Source of the DNA: a virus
Direction: 5' to 3' (one strand)
IMG/VR virus record: IMGVR_UViG_3300046787_000356
Span: 1-41,182 of that record
DNA length: 41,182 nucleotides
Positions 1-5,312 of this stretch are shown piece by piece; positions within the stretch are counted from its first letter, which is position 1, and the number at the start of each line of letters is the position of its first letter. Position numbers and translations under genes: made by a program. The notes beneath the pieces are model-generated. The model ran no database searches. It was not told where the DNA came from and was given only the letters and a program-made list of their open reading frames with translations.

Positions 1-103
1 CCATACCACTCTTGAGCATATATATAATAAGTAGTTCGGTATCAGAGTTCCTGGCGTCTACTGATGCTTTTAATATTGATTCAACTCTTTGGCTTACGTT
101 CAT
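1..103 (-). CDS. Small phage protein, partial (N-terminus only)
   Basis: The first 34 codons of a gene whose full version lies at 39972-40289; the rest lies beyond the left window edge. The ATG at 101-103 overlaps the stop of the upstream gene (ATGA). Changes against the full copy are few and synonymous, so it is under protein-level constraint. Function unknown; see the full copy for its helical, charged sequence. Confidence 0.8.
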   Translation of the reverse strand, partial: MNVSQRVESILKASVDARNSDTELLIIYMLKSGM

Positions 104-447
104 GCTAAATTCTCCTTTACACGATCTATAAACTTTTCTATCTGCTGGCTATACCAAACCTCAAAGTCGCTACTAATATCCATCTGCTTGTACATAACAA
201 ACAGTACGGCTCGTAGTCTTTGGCTTGGTGATTGCCCTGTATCTCGCTTGGCTAGTTCTTTGGGTATCTCGGACTCCTGGTGTTCGTTAGCCTGAAACAG
301 TAACCAACCAAATGTCTGGTAGTATTCCATTAACATCACCTTGTCAGCTTTAGTCACTTCATTAGTTACAAATCTTAGTGTAACTGAGCCGTCTTTTCTA
401 GGAGTTACGCCATCTAATATTGCTGGTATTTGAAAAGTTTGACTCAT
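100..447 (-). CDS. Conserved phage early protein, unknown function (115 aa)
   Basis: Starts at the ATG at 445-447 rather than further upstream, because the second copy at 40286-40633 starts at the same residue (MSQTFQIPAIL against MSNKFQVPAIL) and AAGGAG lies 8 bases before it. The residues after about 30 are almost invariant between the copies, while residues 3-30 vary. The N-terminal half looks like a beta-rich domain (GVTPRKDGSVTLRF) and the rest helical. The product sits just downstream of the recombination genes in the early unit. The start overlaps the HNH stop (ATGA). No family recognised; the short length and position resemble phage recombination or replication accessory proteins, but this is inference. 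Confidence 0.8.
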   Translation of the reverse strand: MSQTFQIPAILDGVTPRKDGSVTLRFVTNEVTKADKVMLMEYYQTFGWLLFQANEHQESEIPKELAKRDTGQSPSQRLRAVLFVMYKQMDISSDFEVWYSQQIEKFIDRVKENLA

Positions 448-947
448 AATACTAGCTCCTTGTGTGGACATTCTCCAAATAATCCTTTGCTAGCATTACA
501 ATTCCAGCACAATACTTGAAAACCAGATGGGTAGCCCCTACTTTTTAACCAATAGTAAATCTTTGCTCCTTTTAATTTGTGTTCTTTCCTATGAGCAGCA
601 CCATCATTGTTAATGTGGTCGAGAGTTAGAAAGTCTAAACTATTTTCAGAACAACAGTTACAAGAAGGATAATAACCACCTGAGTAGTGAATAAATGTAT
701 CAATTTTTAGAGCAAGATGTGCAGCGTTCATAGATTTTCTACGTTGAGCTTTGACTTCAGGTCGTTTGCCATATTCTTGTTGTTTAGCTAAAAGTTCTAC
801 TCTGTTGTTTTTATAGTATTCCTTATTACTATTCTTTACCTTTTCAAGATTGTCTTGACGATATTTACGCACCCTTTCTTTAATAACTTCTCTTTGAGAT
901 TCATACCTAGATTTGTCATAAATACGCTTTGCTTCTTTAGTAATCAT
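444..947 (-). CDS. HNH endonuclease (homing-type, 167 aa)
   Basis: A DNA-cutting enzyme of the HNH superfamily. The C-terminal half has the zinc-bound core: CNCC near residue 96-99, the catalytic LDHINNDG at 109-116 and WNCN near 148-151. The first 70 residues are a lysine/arginine-rich helix with repeated KEYYKNN/KQQEYGK-like units, probably for DNA binding. GGAGGG lies 6 bases before the ATG, and both ends overlap the neighbouring genes as ATGA. In the other strain copy the same slot holds an unrelated 72-residue gene, so this is a recently exchanged cassette. Probably a selfish homing gene or one involved in exclusion of related phages. Confidence 0.85.
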   Translation of the reverse strand: MITKEAKRIYDKSRYESQREVIKERVRKYRQDNLEKVKNSNKEYYKNNRVELLAKQQEYGKRPEVKAQRRKSMNAAHLALKIDTFIHYSGGYYPSCNCCSENSLDFLTLDHINNDGAAHRKEHKLKGAKIYYWLKSRGYPSGFQVLCWNCNASKGLFGECPHKELVL

Positions 948-1558
948 TTCATGCCCTCCAACTGTGTTATTAACTCGTCTACTTCTTCTAAGAAGTCTAG
1001 TACAGCATCTTCAAGTGACTCTATGTAGTCATCATCACGCTCAACCCTAGTAATAAAGATTGCTCTTTTAGGGTCAAGTCTAGGATCGTAGCTTACAAAG
1101 TCACACCACTTGCGACCAGTAATCCACATCTGCCCTTGCATCTGAGCGTAATACTTCTTAGGTGCTACTTCAGATAGTAGGGTCATAATATGAGTGGCAG
1201 TATTTGGACATTTAATCTCTATGAGTCCGTCACTACCTACTAAGCCGTCAGGACTTGCCCCTGCTTTAATAGTCTTGTGTTTAACTAAACCAGTCTCGGC
1301 TACTTCTTTGCCTGTAATCGTAGCGTAGATAGCCCTAGCTTCGGCTTCGTATTGATTGCCCCAAGCCATAGCTGGTGAGGTGTAAGACTCTGCTCTTTGA
1401 CCAGTTAGCCGTTCAGCGATTATTTCAGCCTTATAGTTATATCGAGCAGCAGCTTCGCCACTTTTTACAGATGCTAGTACATCAGAAAATCTTGATGCTG
1501 TGACTACTCCTATTCTCGCCTGAAACCACTCCTCGCTTCCTTGTATTTGGTCGCTCAT
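944..1558 (-). CDS. YqaJ/lambda-type recombination exonuclease
   Basis: A 5'-to-3' double-strand exonuclease of the YqaJ viral recombinase family (PD-(D/E)XK fold), which resects phage DNA ends for annealing. Seen: GSEEWFQARIG at 7-17 and TASRF at 20-24 (family start motif), then SPDG with D104 and IEIK with E114 and K116, the metal-binding catalytic set. 204 residues is normal for the family. It lies two genes downstream of a Rad52-type annealing protein, forming a two-component recombinase like lambda Exo/Beta. A homing-type gene separates the two. Its C-terminal 80 residues are repeated without amino-acid change at 40845-41087. Confidence 0.9.
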   Translation of the reverse strand: MSDQIQGSEEWFQARIGVVTASRFSDVLASVKSGEAAARYNYKAEIIAERLTGQRAESYTSPAMAWGNQYEAEARAIYATITGKEVAETGLVKHKTIKAGASPDGLVGSDGLIEIKCPNTATHIMTLLSEVAPKKYYAQMQGQMWITGRKWCDFVSYDPRLDPKRAIFITRVERDDDYIESLEDAVLDFLEEVDELITQLEGMK

Positions 1559-2031
1559 AAAGCCCTCGTCTTTCCAGATAACACTCTTGAAACAGTAGAC
1601 TGGTTTAATCCAAGTCTCGTGCCTATTTCTCTTTGCGAAATACCTATCTGATTCATTACTTTAATACTAGCCATAACACTCTCGGTAGTCTTAACCATTC
1701 GTAACCCATTCTTATAAGCGTGTCTAGTATTTAATTGGTTGGTTGTCCACTCTAAGTTATCTACATTATTATTGCACTTATCGCCATCAATATGATTGAC
1801 TTGGGGTAATTGTTCATCGTTAGGTATATAAGACTTAGCCACCAGACGAGCTACAAAGAAGCTTTTTCTGCTACCATCACGAGTCAATGTAACACAGTAA
1901 TATCCCTTGTGGTTTTTATTTTGTTTGAGCCACAACCCTTTTCTATTAGCATTGACATTCTTGGGGTAACTCCAAACTCTACCATCTTTGGTAATAGCAT
2001 AAAGTCCTTCGTAGTCTTTAATGTCCTGCAT
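1555..2031 (-). CDS. NUMOD4-HNH homing endonuclease with HTH tail
   Basis: A homing endonuclease with three parts: NUMOD4-like start (DIKDYEGLYAITKDGRVWS), an HNH_3 core with VNHIDGDKCNNNVDNLEWTT and the following N...HAYKNG, and a C-terminal helix-turn-helix (ISQREIGTRLGLNQSTVSRV). I chose the ATG at 2029-2031, preceded by GAGG at 6 bases, over a TTG at 2046 that has no such site. It overlaps the end of the Rad52-type gene by 14 bases and the exonuclease start by 4, so it has invaded the recombinase operon without breaking either gene. Confidence 0.9.
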   Translation of the reverse strand: MQDIKDYEGLYAITKDGRVWSYPKNVNANRKGLWLKQNKNHKGYYCVTLTRDGSRKSFFVARLVAKSYIPNDEQLPQVNHIDGDKCNNNVDNLEWTTNQLNTRHAYKNGLRMVKTTESVMASIKVMNQIGISQREIGTRLGLNQSTVSRVLSGKTRAL

Positions 2032-2587
2032 TGTATGCCTCAGCAATCTTAGTAATCTTTTCTATATCTACTGAGTTGTCTAGGTCAGCTATACTAGCTT
2101 CAAAAGCTAACTCGGCTACATCTTCCCAGCGTTCTATATGACTGCTAGGTAAAGCCCAATCTGGTAGTTCAGGTATTTCTTTAAGTTGTTTGTACTGATC
2201 TAAACCAACCCAAACTCTAGGTAGGTAGTATAGGTAACGTCCAATACCCCAGACTGCAGCAGCTCGCTTGAGTGCTGAACTTGCTCCACCTTTGATAGAT
2301 TCTATGTCGGTAAAGTCGGCTGCATCAGACTTAGTAACCCATACACCGTCTATTAAGATAGATAGTTCACAGATAAAGCCACCGTTCATTTCAAGGATCT
2401 TAGATTGCCAACCACCTACGCCACAGACATCATCAAGTCTTTTGTAGACTTCCCTAGCATCTAAGTAGGCTAGTGCTGTAGCTTTGGTCTTGTCTTTAGT
2501 AGTCTGACCAACTCTCCATTTAAGGAACTTAGGGTCAAACGGTTCTTTCAGTTGTTTTAATAGTGTATCTTGTACTTCTCTTGTCAT
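2018..2587 (-). CDS. Rad52-family single-strand annealing protein
   Basis: Resembles the Rad52/Rad22-type annealing proteins of phages, which coat single strands and pair them during recombination-driven replication. Seen: the core KWRVGQT...ALAYLDAREVYKRLD, a GGWQ turn, then the beta segment FICELSILIDGVW and SALKRAAAVWGIGRYLYYLP, the typical Rad52 pattern. 189 residues is normal. Start: the ATG at 2585-2587 has GGAG 6 bases upstream; another ATG 12 bases earlier is actually part of that site. The start overlaps the stop of a 23-residue gene (ATGA). It partners with the exonuclease at 944. Confidence 0.85.
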   Translation of the reverse strand: MTREVQDTLLKQLKEPFDPKFLKWRVGQTTKDKTKATALAYLDAREVYKRLDDVCGVGGWQSKILEMNGGFICELSILIDGVWVTKSDAADFTDIESIKGGASSALKRAAAVWGIGRYLYYLPRVWVGLDQYKQLKEIPELPDWALPSSHIERWEDVAELAFEASIADLDNSVDIEKITKIAEAYNAGH

Positions 2588-2655
2588 AGTATGCTCCATA
2601 TAATCATTAGTCCTAGTAATCCCCAGAATGCTGCGTAGTAAATATCATCTTTCAT
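2584..2655 (-). CDS. 23-residue single-span membrane peptide
   Basis: A tiny reading frame, MKDDIYYAAF followed by the hydrophobic WGLLGLMIIWSIL, one predicted transmembrane helix. AGAGGAG lies 7 bases before the ATG and its stop overlaps the Rad52-type start (ATGA), so it is very likely translated and coupled. Function unknown; small early membrane peptides in phages often modify host processes, but nothing here proves that. Confidence 0.65.
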   Translation of the reverse strand: MKDDIYYAAFWGLLGLMIIWSIL

Positions 2656-2947
2656 ATTCAGACTCCTCTACTGGTATGTATTCACAATGTTCAAAACAGA
2701 ATGAACACCTATTAACTGCGTCAAACTCGCCTTTAGAACTTACGCCACAACAGTTTGATACTGTTTCCACCACACCGATAAGTCTCTCACCACTTTGTCG
2801 TTGCATATCTCGTATCTGCATAGCTAAGAAGTCGTTGTACTCCTGTAGGCTATCACGTAATCCCTCTAGTATTACACGTTGCATTTCGATACCGTTTTGC
2901 AAAGCCGTTACTAGTTCATTGGCTTTTATAGCATCTTCAACTTTCAT
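2645..2947 (-). CDS. Early protein with C-terminal zinc-like cysteines (100 aa)
   Basis: Starts at the ATG at 2945-2947 with AAAGGA about 10 bases upstream; a GTG start 27 bases earlier is less likely. The N-terminal 60 residues are helical (ELVTALQNGIEMQ...LQEYNDFLAMQIRDMQ), followed by a cysteine cluster NCCGVSS...CSFCFEHC suited to one zinc ion. Overlaps the upstream gene by 11 bases. Family not recognised; the helix-plus-zinc layout suggests a DNA- or protein-binding accessory factor. Confidence 0.75.
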   Translation of the reverse strand: MKVEDAIKANELVTALQNGIEMQRVILEGLRDSLQEYNDFLAMQIRDMQRQSGERLIGVVETVSNCCGVSSKGEFDAVNRCSFCFEHCEYIPVEESEYER

Positions 2948-3287
2948 CTGACCAGTTTCCTTTCTTTGGTTCACCTATTACTATTCCATCCCAATCTACT
3001 TCAGAGTGTTGCCAAGCATAGCAGTCTTGACATTCCCATACCTTTAACGTGTATGAGTTGTACTCACCTGAGTAGCTAGAATCGTCAAATTCATCTTCTA
3101 CTATTTCGTGATTGGCATGGGAACAAACCCATTCGCTATCTTCGTTTAGTTCAAAGACTTGAGTATCTTGCTTAACGTCTATTACTACTCTTTTGCGAAT
3201 AGTTAAGAAGCTAAGACTAGTCTCGGTCTGATTGACCAAATCACCAAACCAGTTTGAGTTTGGTATTGTTATATCTATTGCTTTCAT
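2937..3287 (-). CDS. First gene of the leftward early unit, unknown (116 aa)
   Basis: ATG at 3285-3287 with AAAGGG 8 bases upstream, just downstream of the strong leftward promoter at 3320-3347. The protein begins beta-rich and has a possible zinc site: WVCSHANHE near residue 53 and WECQDCYAWQH near 90, separated by an acidic stretch (EDEFDDSSYSGEY). As first gene in the early unit it is a candidate host-takeover or anti-defence protein, but this is inference from position only. Confidence 0.8.
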   Translation of the reverse strand: MKAIDITIPNSNWFGDLVNQTETSLSFLTIRKRVVIDVKQDTQVFELNEDSEWVCSHANHEIVEDEFDDSSYSGEYNSYTLKVWECQDCYAWQHSEVDWDGIVIGEPKKGNWSDES

Positions 3288-3319
3288 TGTTGTTGCCCTT
3301 TCTTATGTTTACACCCCTT

Positions 3320-3347
3320 ATTATACGCTTATGTTGCAATAAATCAA
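3320..3347 (-). promoter_or_regulatory. Leftward early promoter (sigma70 type)
   Basis: On the minus strand TTGATT (3342-3347), 16-base spacer, perfect TATAAT (3320-3325). It lies 33 bases before the first early gene and drives 2937 leftward through the recombination genes and across the contig junction. Confidence 0.75.
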
Positions 3348-3359
3348 GACCTTTTTTGC

Positions 3360-3387
3360 TTATACTTGTGGAAAAGTATGGTATAAT
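3360..3387 (+). promoter_or_regulatory. Rightward promoter with extended -10
   Basis: TGG-TATAAT, with TATAAT at 3382-3387 and the TG of the extended -10 at 3379-3380; weak -35 TTATAC at 3360-3365 with 16-base spacer. Transcription would begin about where the stem AAAGCCAGGG starts (3393). It is back to back with the leftward early promoter. Confidence 0.65.
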
Positions 3388-3392
3388 GTAAC

Positions 3393-3450
3393 AAAGCCAG
3401 GGGAAATCTCGTATTTCATTGTTGCCCAACTGCCCTGGCTTTTATTTAAT
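3393..3450 (+). ncRNA. Candidate structured RNA or attenuator
   Basis: A perfect 10-bp outer stem, AAAGCCAGGG (3393-3402) with CCCTGGCTTT (3433-3442), encloses a second hairpin GAAAT/ATTTC with a 5-base loop and a small GTT/AAC stem, giving a three-way-junction shape. TTTTATTTAATT follows, so it may end transcription. It starts directly at the expected start site of the promoter at 3382 and lies upstream of a 44-residue gene. It could be a stand-alone small RNA or an attenuator; no known family recognised. Confidence 0.5.
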
Positions 3451-3451
3451 T

Positions 3452-3586
3452 ATGAAACCTAATAAATCACACAAAAGAAAAAAGACCTGCGTTAAGTGCG
3501 GTGCTAAGTGGGAAATAATATGGCACGACCAAGAACATTGGCTAGAATGGATCACTTGCCCTAAGTGTAGATACAAAAAGAACTAA
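3452..3586 (+). CDS. 44-residue zinc-ribbon microprotein
   Basis: Basic N-terminus (MKPNKSHKRKK) followed by TCVKCGAKW and ITCPKC, two CxxC pairs 24 residues apart, a classic zinc ribbon. No clear Shine-Dalgarno site; the ATG lies 9 bases after the hairpin at 3433-3442, so translation would depend on read-through of that element. Similar tiny zinc-ribbon proteins are common in phages and often bind host RNA polymerase or nucleic acid, but the role here is unknown. Confidence 0.55.
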   Translation: MKPNKSHKRKKTCVKCGAKWEIIWHDQEHWLEWITCPKCRYKKN

Positions 3587-3601
3587 TATTTAACTTGCTA
3601 G

Positions 3602-3610
3602 TGGTATAAT
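3602..3610 (+). promoter_or_regulatory. Extended -10 promoter before a short RNA
   Basis: GTGGTATAAT: TATAAT at 3605-3610 with TG one base before it. No good -35 box. A terminator follows about 90 bases later (3699-3724) with no convincing gene between, so it should make a short transcript. Confidence 0.55.
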
Positions 3611-3616
3611 TCAAAT

Positions 3617-3724
3617 GTCGCTGTGTACGAAGTACCTTAGACCACACTTTCATTTACAACTATTTTCTATTTTGATTTATAAAACAAACAGATATATGAC
3701 CCATCTTCGCAGAGGTGGGTTTTG
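3617..3724 (+). ncRNA. Candidate small RNA of about 105 bases
   Basis: Bounded by an extended -10 promoter (3605-3610) and an intrinsic terminator (3699-3724). Contains a small GTAC-GAA-GTAC hairpin and an A/T-rich single-stranded stretch. A 39-codon frame from the ATG at 3615 has no ribosome site and ends inside the next promoter, so the RNA itself is the likelier product. No known family recognised. Confidence 0.45.
3699..3724 (+). terminator. Rho-independent terminator
   Basis: Stem ACCCATCT with AGAGGTGGGT (8 pairs with one T-G wobble) and a short loop, followed by TTTTGT. Ends the candidate small RNA on the plus strand. Confidence 0.65.
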
Positions 3725-3730
3725 TCATTC

Positions 3731-3759
3731 TTGACATTATAAGCATGAAGGTGTACTAT
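3731..3759 (+). promoter_or_regulatory. Rightward promoter, consensus -35
   Basis: Perfect TTGACA at 3731-3736, 17-base spacer, TACTAT at 3754-3759. Would transcribe through the direct repeats and the folded region towards the 4022 gene. Confidence 0.55.
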
Positions 3760-3770
3760 CTAGGTACTAT

Positions 3771-3781
3771 TTGCTCTAACC
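3771..3781. repeat. Direct repeat, left copy (TTGCTCTAACC)
   Basis: Identical 11 bases recur at 3817-3827, 46 bases apart, on both sides of the terminator hairpin and between two opposed promoters. The spacing and placing suit an operator pair. Confidence 0.5.
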
Positions 3782-3791
3782 AGCACATAAG

Positions 3792-3817
3792 AAAAACCCC
3801 CCGATAAACGGAGGGCT
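3792..3817 (-). terminator. Rho-independent terminator, leftward
   Basis: On the minus strand AGCCCTCCG, loop TTTAT, CGGGGGGTT: nine pairs with two G-T wobbles, followed by a T run. On the plus strand the same hairpin has a C-A mismatch and no T run, so it works leftward. It stands only about 12 bases after the start site of the leftward promoter at 3836-3863. Confidence 0.65.
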
Positions 3818-3827
3818 TGCTCTAACC
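3817..3827. repeat. Direct repeat, right copy (TTGCTCTAACC)
   Basis: Second copy of the 11-base repeat at 3771-3781. It lies just downstream of the leftward -10 box at 3836-3841, where a bound protein would block transcription. Confidence 0.5.
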
Positions 3828-3835
3828 TATACATT

Positions 3836-3863
3836 AGTATAGCGATTAAGCCTTATTTGTCAA
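3836..3863 (-). promoter_or_regulatory. Leftward promoter facing a terminator
   Basis: Minus strand TTGACA (3858-3863), 16-base spacer, TATACT (3836-3841): near consensus. The only thing downstream is the terminator at 3792-3817, giving a predicted transcript under 45 bases. Confidence 0.6.
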
Positions 3864-3874
3864 CTAGCATTTAG

Positions 3875-3968
3875 TAGTCGAAGGCAGAGCGTTGGAAGGG
3901 TAACGCAAAGGGCGACTATAAGATACCTCAGTACAAACTTCACCAAACGTTTTATCTTATCGTATAAA
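3875..3968 (+). ncRNA. Folded leader with two mutually exclusive stems
   Basis: TAGTCG (3875-3880) pairs with CGACTA (3913-3918) around an inner GCGTT/AACGC stem (3889-3893, 3902-3906) with loop GGAAGGGT. Next, ATAAGATA (3918-3925) pairs with TATCTTAT (3953-3960); that right arm can instead form TTTAT/ATAAA (3951-3955, 3964-3968). Lies 54 bases before the 4022 gene. Exclusive pairing is typical of regulatory leaders, but no known riboswitch class was recognised. Confidence 0.4.
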
Positions 3969-4021
3969 GGTCAGACAGGGGAGTAATTTAACTCTAGGTA
4001 CATTAACAAGGAGGGTAATAC

Positions 4022-4237
4022 ATGAAGCAAGTTAAACTTGAACATCTTAAAGATATAGATTTTAGGAAAAGAGAAGTTAGACAAGCAGATCATATCAATG
4101 AGTTTAAGAATTGGTATAACGAGCTGGCTAATAGACCTTATACTGAAACAACTCAGGCTCAATTAACTATGTTAAGTAGCGTTCTATGGTACTTACTACC
4201 TAAGAAAGACTATAATAAACTAACTAAGCTAAAGTAA
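4022..4237 (+). CDS. Small basic protein, unknown (71 aa)
   Basis: AAGGAGGG lies 6 bases before the ATG, a very strong ribosome site. The protein is charged and helical (KQVKLEHLKDIDFRKREVRQADHINEFKNWYNELANRP) with a lysine-rich end. No family recognised. As the first well-translated gene after the control region it is a candidate regulator of the rightward unit; position is the only support. Confidence 0.75.
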   Translation: MKQVKLEHLKDIDFRKREVRQADHINEFKNWYNELANRPYTETTQAQLTMLSSVLWYLLPKKDYNKLTKLK

Positions 4238-4273
4238 TTACTATCCTGCTCTGTAGAATTGGTAAAGTGCCTT

Positions 4274-4297
4274 TGTGGTTAGCTTCTATATACCACA
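4274..4297 (+). promoter_or_regulatory. Intergenic hairpin
   Basis: TGTGGT pairs with ACCACA around a 12-base loop in the 102-base gap between the 4022 and 4340 genes. No T run, so probably an RNA stability or processing element and not a terminator. Confidence 0.3.
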
Positions 4298-4299
4298 CC

Positions 4300-4327
4300 T
4301 TGTCAAGTAATATACAAATAATACAAT
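4300..4327 (+). promoter_or_regulatory. Promoter giving a near-leaderless mRNA
   Basis: TTGTCA (4300-4305), 16-base spacer, TACAAT (4322-4327): one mismatch in each box. The expected start site is near 4334, only about 6 bases before the ATG at 4340, so most of the AAGGA at 4327-4332 would not be in the message. Confidence 0.5.
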
Positions 4328-4339
4328 AAGGAACTAGGG

Positions 4340-4582
4340 ATGATTAAACCAGAAACATATAACAACTATGGTGAAATAGAAAAAGAGATAGTATCAGACA
4401 CCTATAACAGACTAGGTGCTTACGATACTCATATTATTCATAAGACTAAGGATCTATTTGAATCAGACTGTACCTACTGTTCTGATGAAGCTAAGAAGAA
4501 GTCAGCATTTGTTTGTAGTAAATGTAAAGAAGATTGCTACTACCGAGATGCTTTAGATATACATTGGGAGATAGAACATTGA
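4340..4582 (+). CDS. Small zinc-finger protein (80 aa)
   Basis: The C-terminal half has CTYCSDEAKKK...FVCSKCKEDCYYRDALDIH, two CxxC knuckles and a final DxxIHWEIEH that could complete a zinc site. The N-terminus is acidic and helical. It overlaps the next gene by 4 bases (TTGA), so the two are coupled. Not recognised as a family; probably binds DNA, RNA or a protein through the zinc finger. Confidence 0.75.
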   Translation: MIKPETYNNYGEIEKEIVSDTYNRLGAYDTHIIHKTKDLFESDCTYCSDEAKKKSAFVCSKCKEDCYYRDALDIHWEIEH

Positions 4583-4908
4583 AAGAACCTAAATGTACAA
4601 TATGCTCAGGTAGGCACTATAAGACCTTTTGCATAAAGAACCCAAAGAAACCCATAGTCAATAGGATTAGACGTATCAGACCCTATGGTAAAGAAGCTGA
4701 ACGCTGGACTAAGTTTAGGAAAGAAGTAGCTATACCATACCTAGACGAAACCTTTGGACATAAGTGTAGATACTGTAATGTCACCGAGAACCTAGACGTA
4801 GATCATATACACCCTAGAGGTTCACATCCCCAATTAAAGTATCAAGTATCTAATCTCCAGTACCTATGTAGGAATTGCCATAGACTGAAAACTGACCATT
4901 TACTTTGA
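4579..4908 (+). CDS. HNH endonuclease near the terminase genes (109 aa)
   Basis: An HNH nuclease with CRYCNVTENLDVDHIHPRG and YLCRNCHRLKTDH, both CxxC pairs and the catalytic DH present; an extra N-terminal knuckle KCTICSGRHYKTFC. I chose a TTG start at 4579 because GGGAG lies 8 bases upstream and it overlaps the previous stop (TTGA). In many phages an HNH protein beside the terminase helps cut the packaging site. That role fits the position here, though a homing role cannot be excluded. Confidence 0.8.
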   Translation: MKEPKCTICSGRHYKTFCIKNPKKPIVNRIRRIRPYGKEAERWTKFRKEVAIPYLDETFGHKCRYCNVTENLDVDHIHPRGSHPQLKYQVSNLQYLCRNCHRLKTDHLL

Positions 4909-4927
4909 ACACTGGTTGTGCTATGAT
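4899..4927 (+). promoter_or_regulatory. Promoter before the packaging genes
   Basis: TTTACT (4899-4904), 17-base spacer, TATGAT (4922-4927) with TG one base before it, another extended -10 box. Located at the end of the HNH gene and upstream of the small membrane gene and terminase genes. Confidence 0.55.
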
Positions 4928-4962
4928 TAGTACACTAACTTCAAGGAAAACGAGGGTATTCG

Positions 4963-5061
4963 ATGAAGCAATTGAACGAAGATGACTATATTGCACCAGT
5001 ATTTTTACTTGGTGTATTTTTAATTTCATTAGCATATTTTATGATTAGAGCAGCTATATGA
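4963..5061 (+). CDS. 32-residue membrane peptide
   Basis: MKQLNEDDY followed by one hydrophobic helix (APVFLLGVFLISLAYFMI) and a basic tail. GAGGG lies 6 bases upstream of the ATG, and its stop overlaps the next start (ATGA). Not recognised; a one-span membrane protein of unknown role. Confidence 0.65.
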   Translation: MKQLNEDDYIAPVFLLGVFLISLAYFMIRAAI

Positions 5062-5312
5062 AGTCAGAAGATATTGGAGACGTATTCACACCAGAGGGCA
5101 TACAGAAGCTAAAACAAGGTCAGTTACTAAGATTTGAATACGAGGGATCTATTGTTGAATACATTATTACCAAACTCAATAGGAAGTCAGGTAAAGTATT
5201 TGCTCGACAAGTCAGAACCTACCACCCAGACGAAGTACAAACAGAAGATGCCTTTGGTGACAAGGAAGCACTAGACATAGCACAATTAAGGAAAGACGCA
5301 GAACATGCCTAA
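5058..5312 (+). CDS. Unknown small protein (84 aa)
   Basis: ATG overlaps the previous stop. The central part, GQLLRFEYEGSIVEYIITKLNRKSGKVFARQVRTY, looks like a small beta barrel, followed by an acidic helix. Part of the coupled gene set leading to the terminase. No family recognised. Confidence 0.7.
   Translation: MKSEDIGDVFTPEGIQKLKQGQLLRFEYEGSIVEYIITKLNRKSGKVFARQVRTYHPDEVQTEDAFGDKEALDIAQLRKDAEHA

Larger units (their letters stand above)
1..1281. repeat. Left copy of a diverged terminal repeat
   Basis: Bases 1-447 align with 40187-40633 and bases 944-1281 with 40845-41182. The copies differ by scattered, mostly synonymous substitutions. The middle part differs completely: an HNH gene here and a 72-codon gene in the right copy. 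This means the contig overlaps itself, as expected of a circular or concatemeric phage genome assembled from two co-existing strain variants. It is not an ordinary exact terminal repeat. Confidence 0.9.
3587..4021. promoter_or_regulatory. Control region without a convincing gene (435 bases)
   Basis: Holds, in order: an extended -10 promoter and short RNA with terminator (3602-3724), a rightward TTGACA promoter (3731-3759), an 11-base direct repeat around a leftward terminator (3771-3827), a leftward TTGACA promoter (3836-3863), and nested inverted repeats (3875-3968). It lies between the leftward early unit and the main rightward unit. It is the most signal-dense stretch of the genome and could also include the replication origin. 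Confidence 0.7.

Noticed and set aside
3241-3429. 62-codon leftward frame upstream of the first early gene
   Set aside because: It covers the leftward promoter and overlaps the true first gene in another frame; no ribosome site.
3615-3734. 39-codon frame inside the candidate small RNA
   Set aside because: No ribosome site, passes through the terminator hairpin and ends in the next promoter.
3587-4021. CRISPR-like array or attachment site
   Set aside because: Only two copies of an 11-base repeat are present with no regular spacers, and no integrase or tRNA overlap exists nearby.
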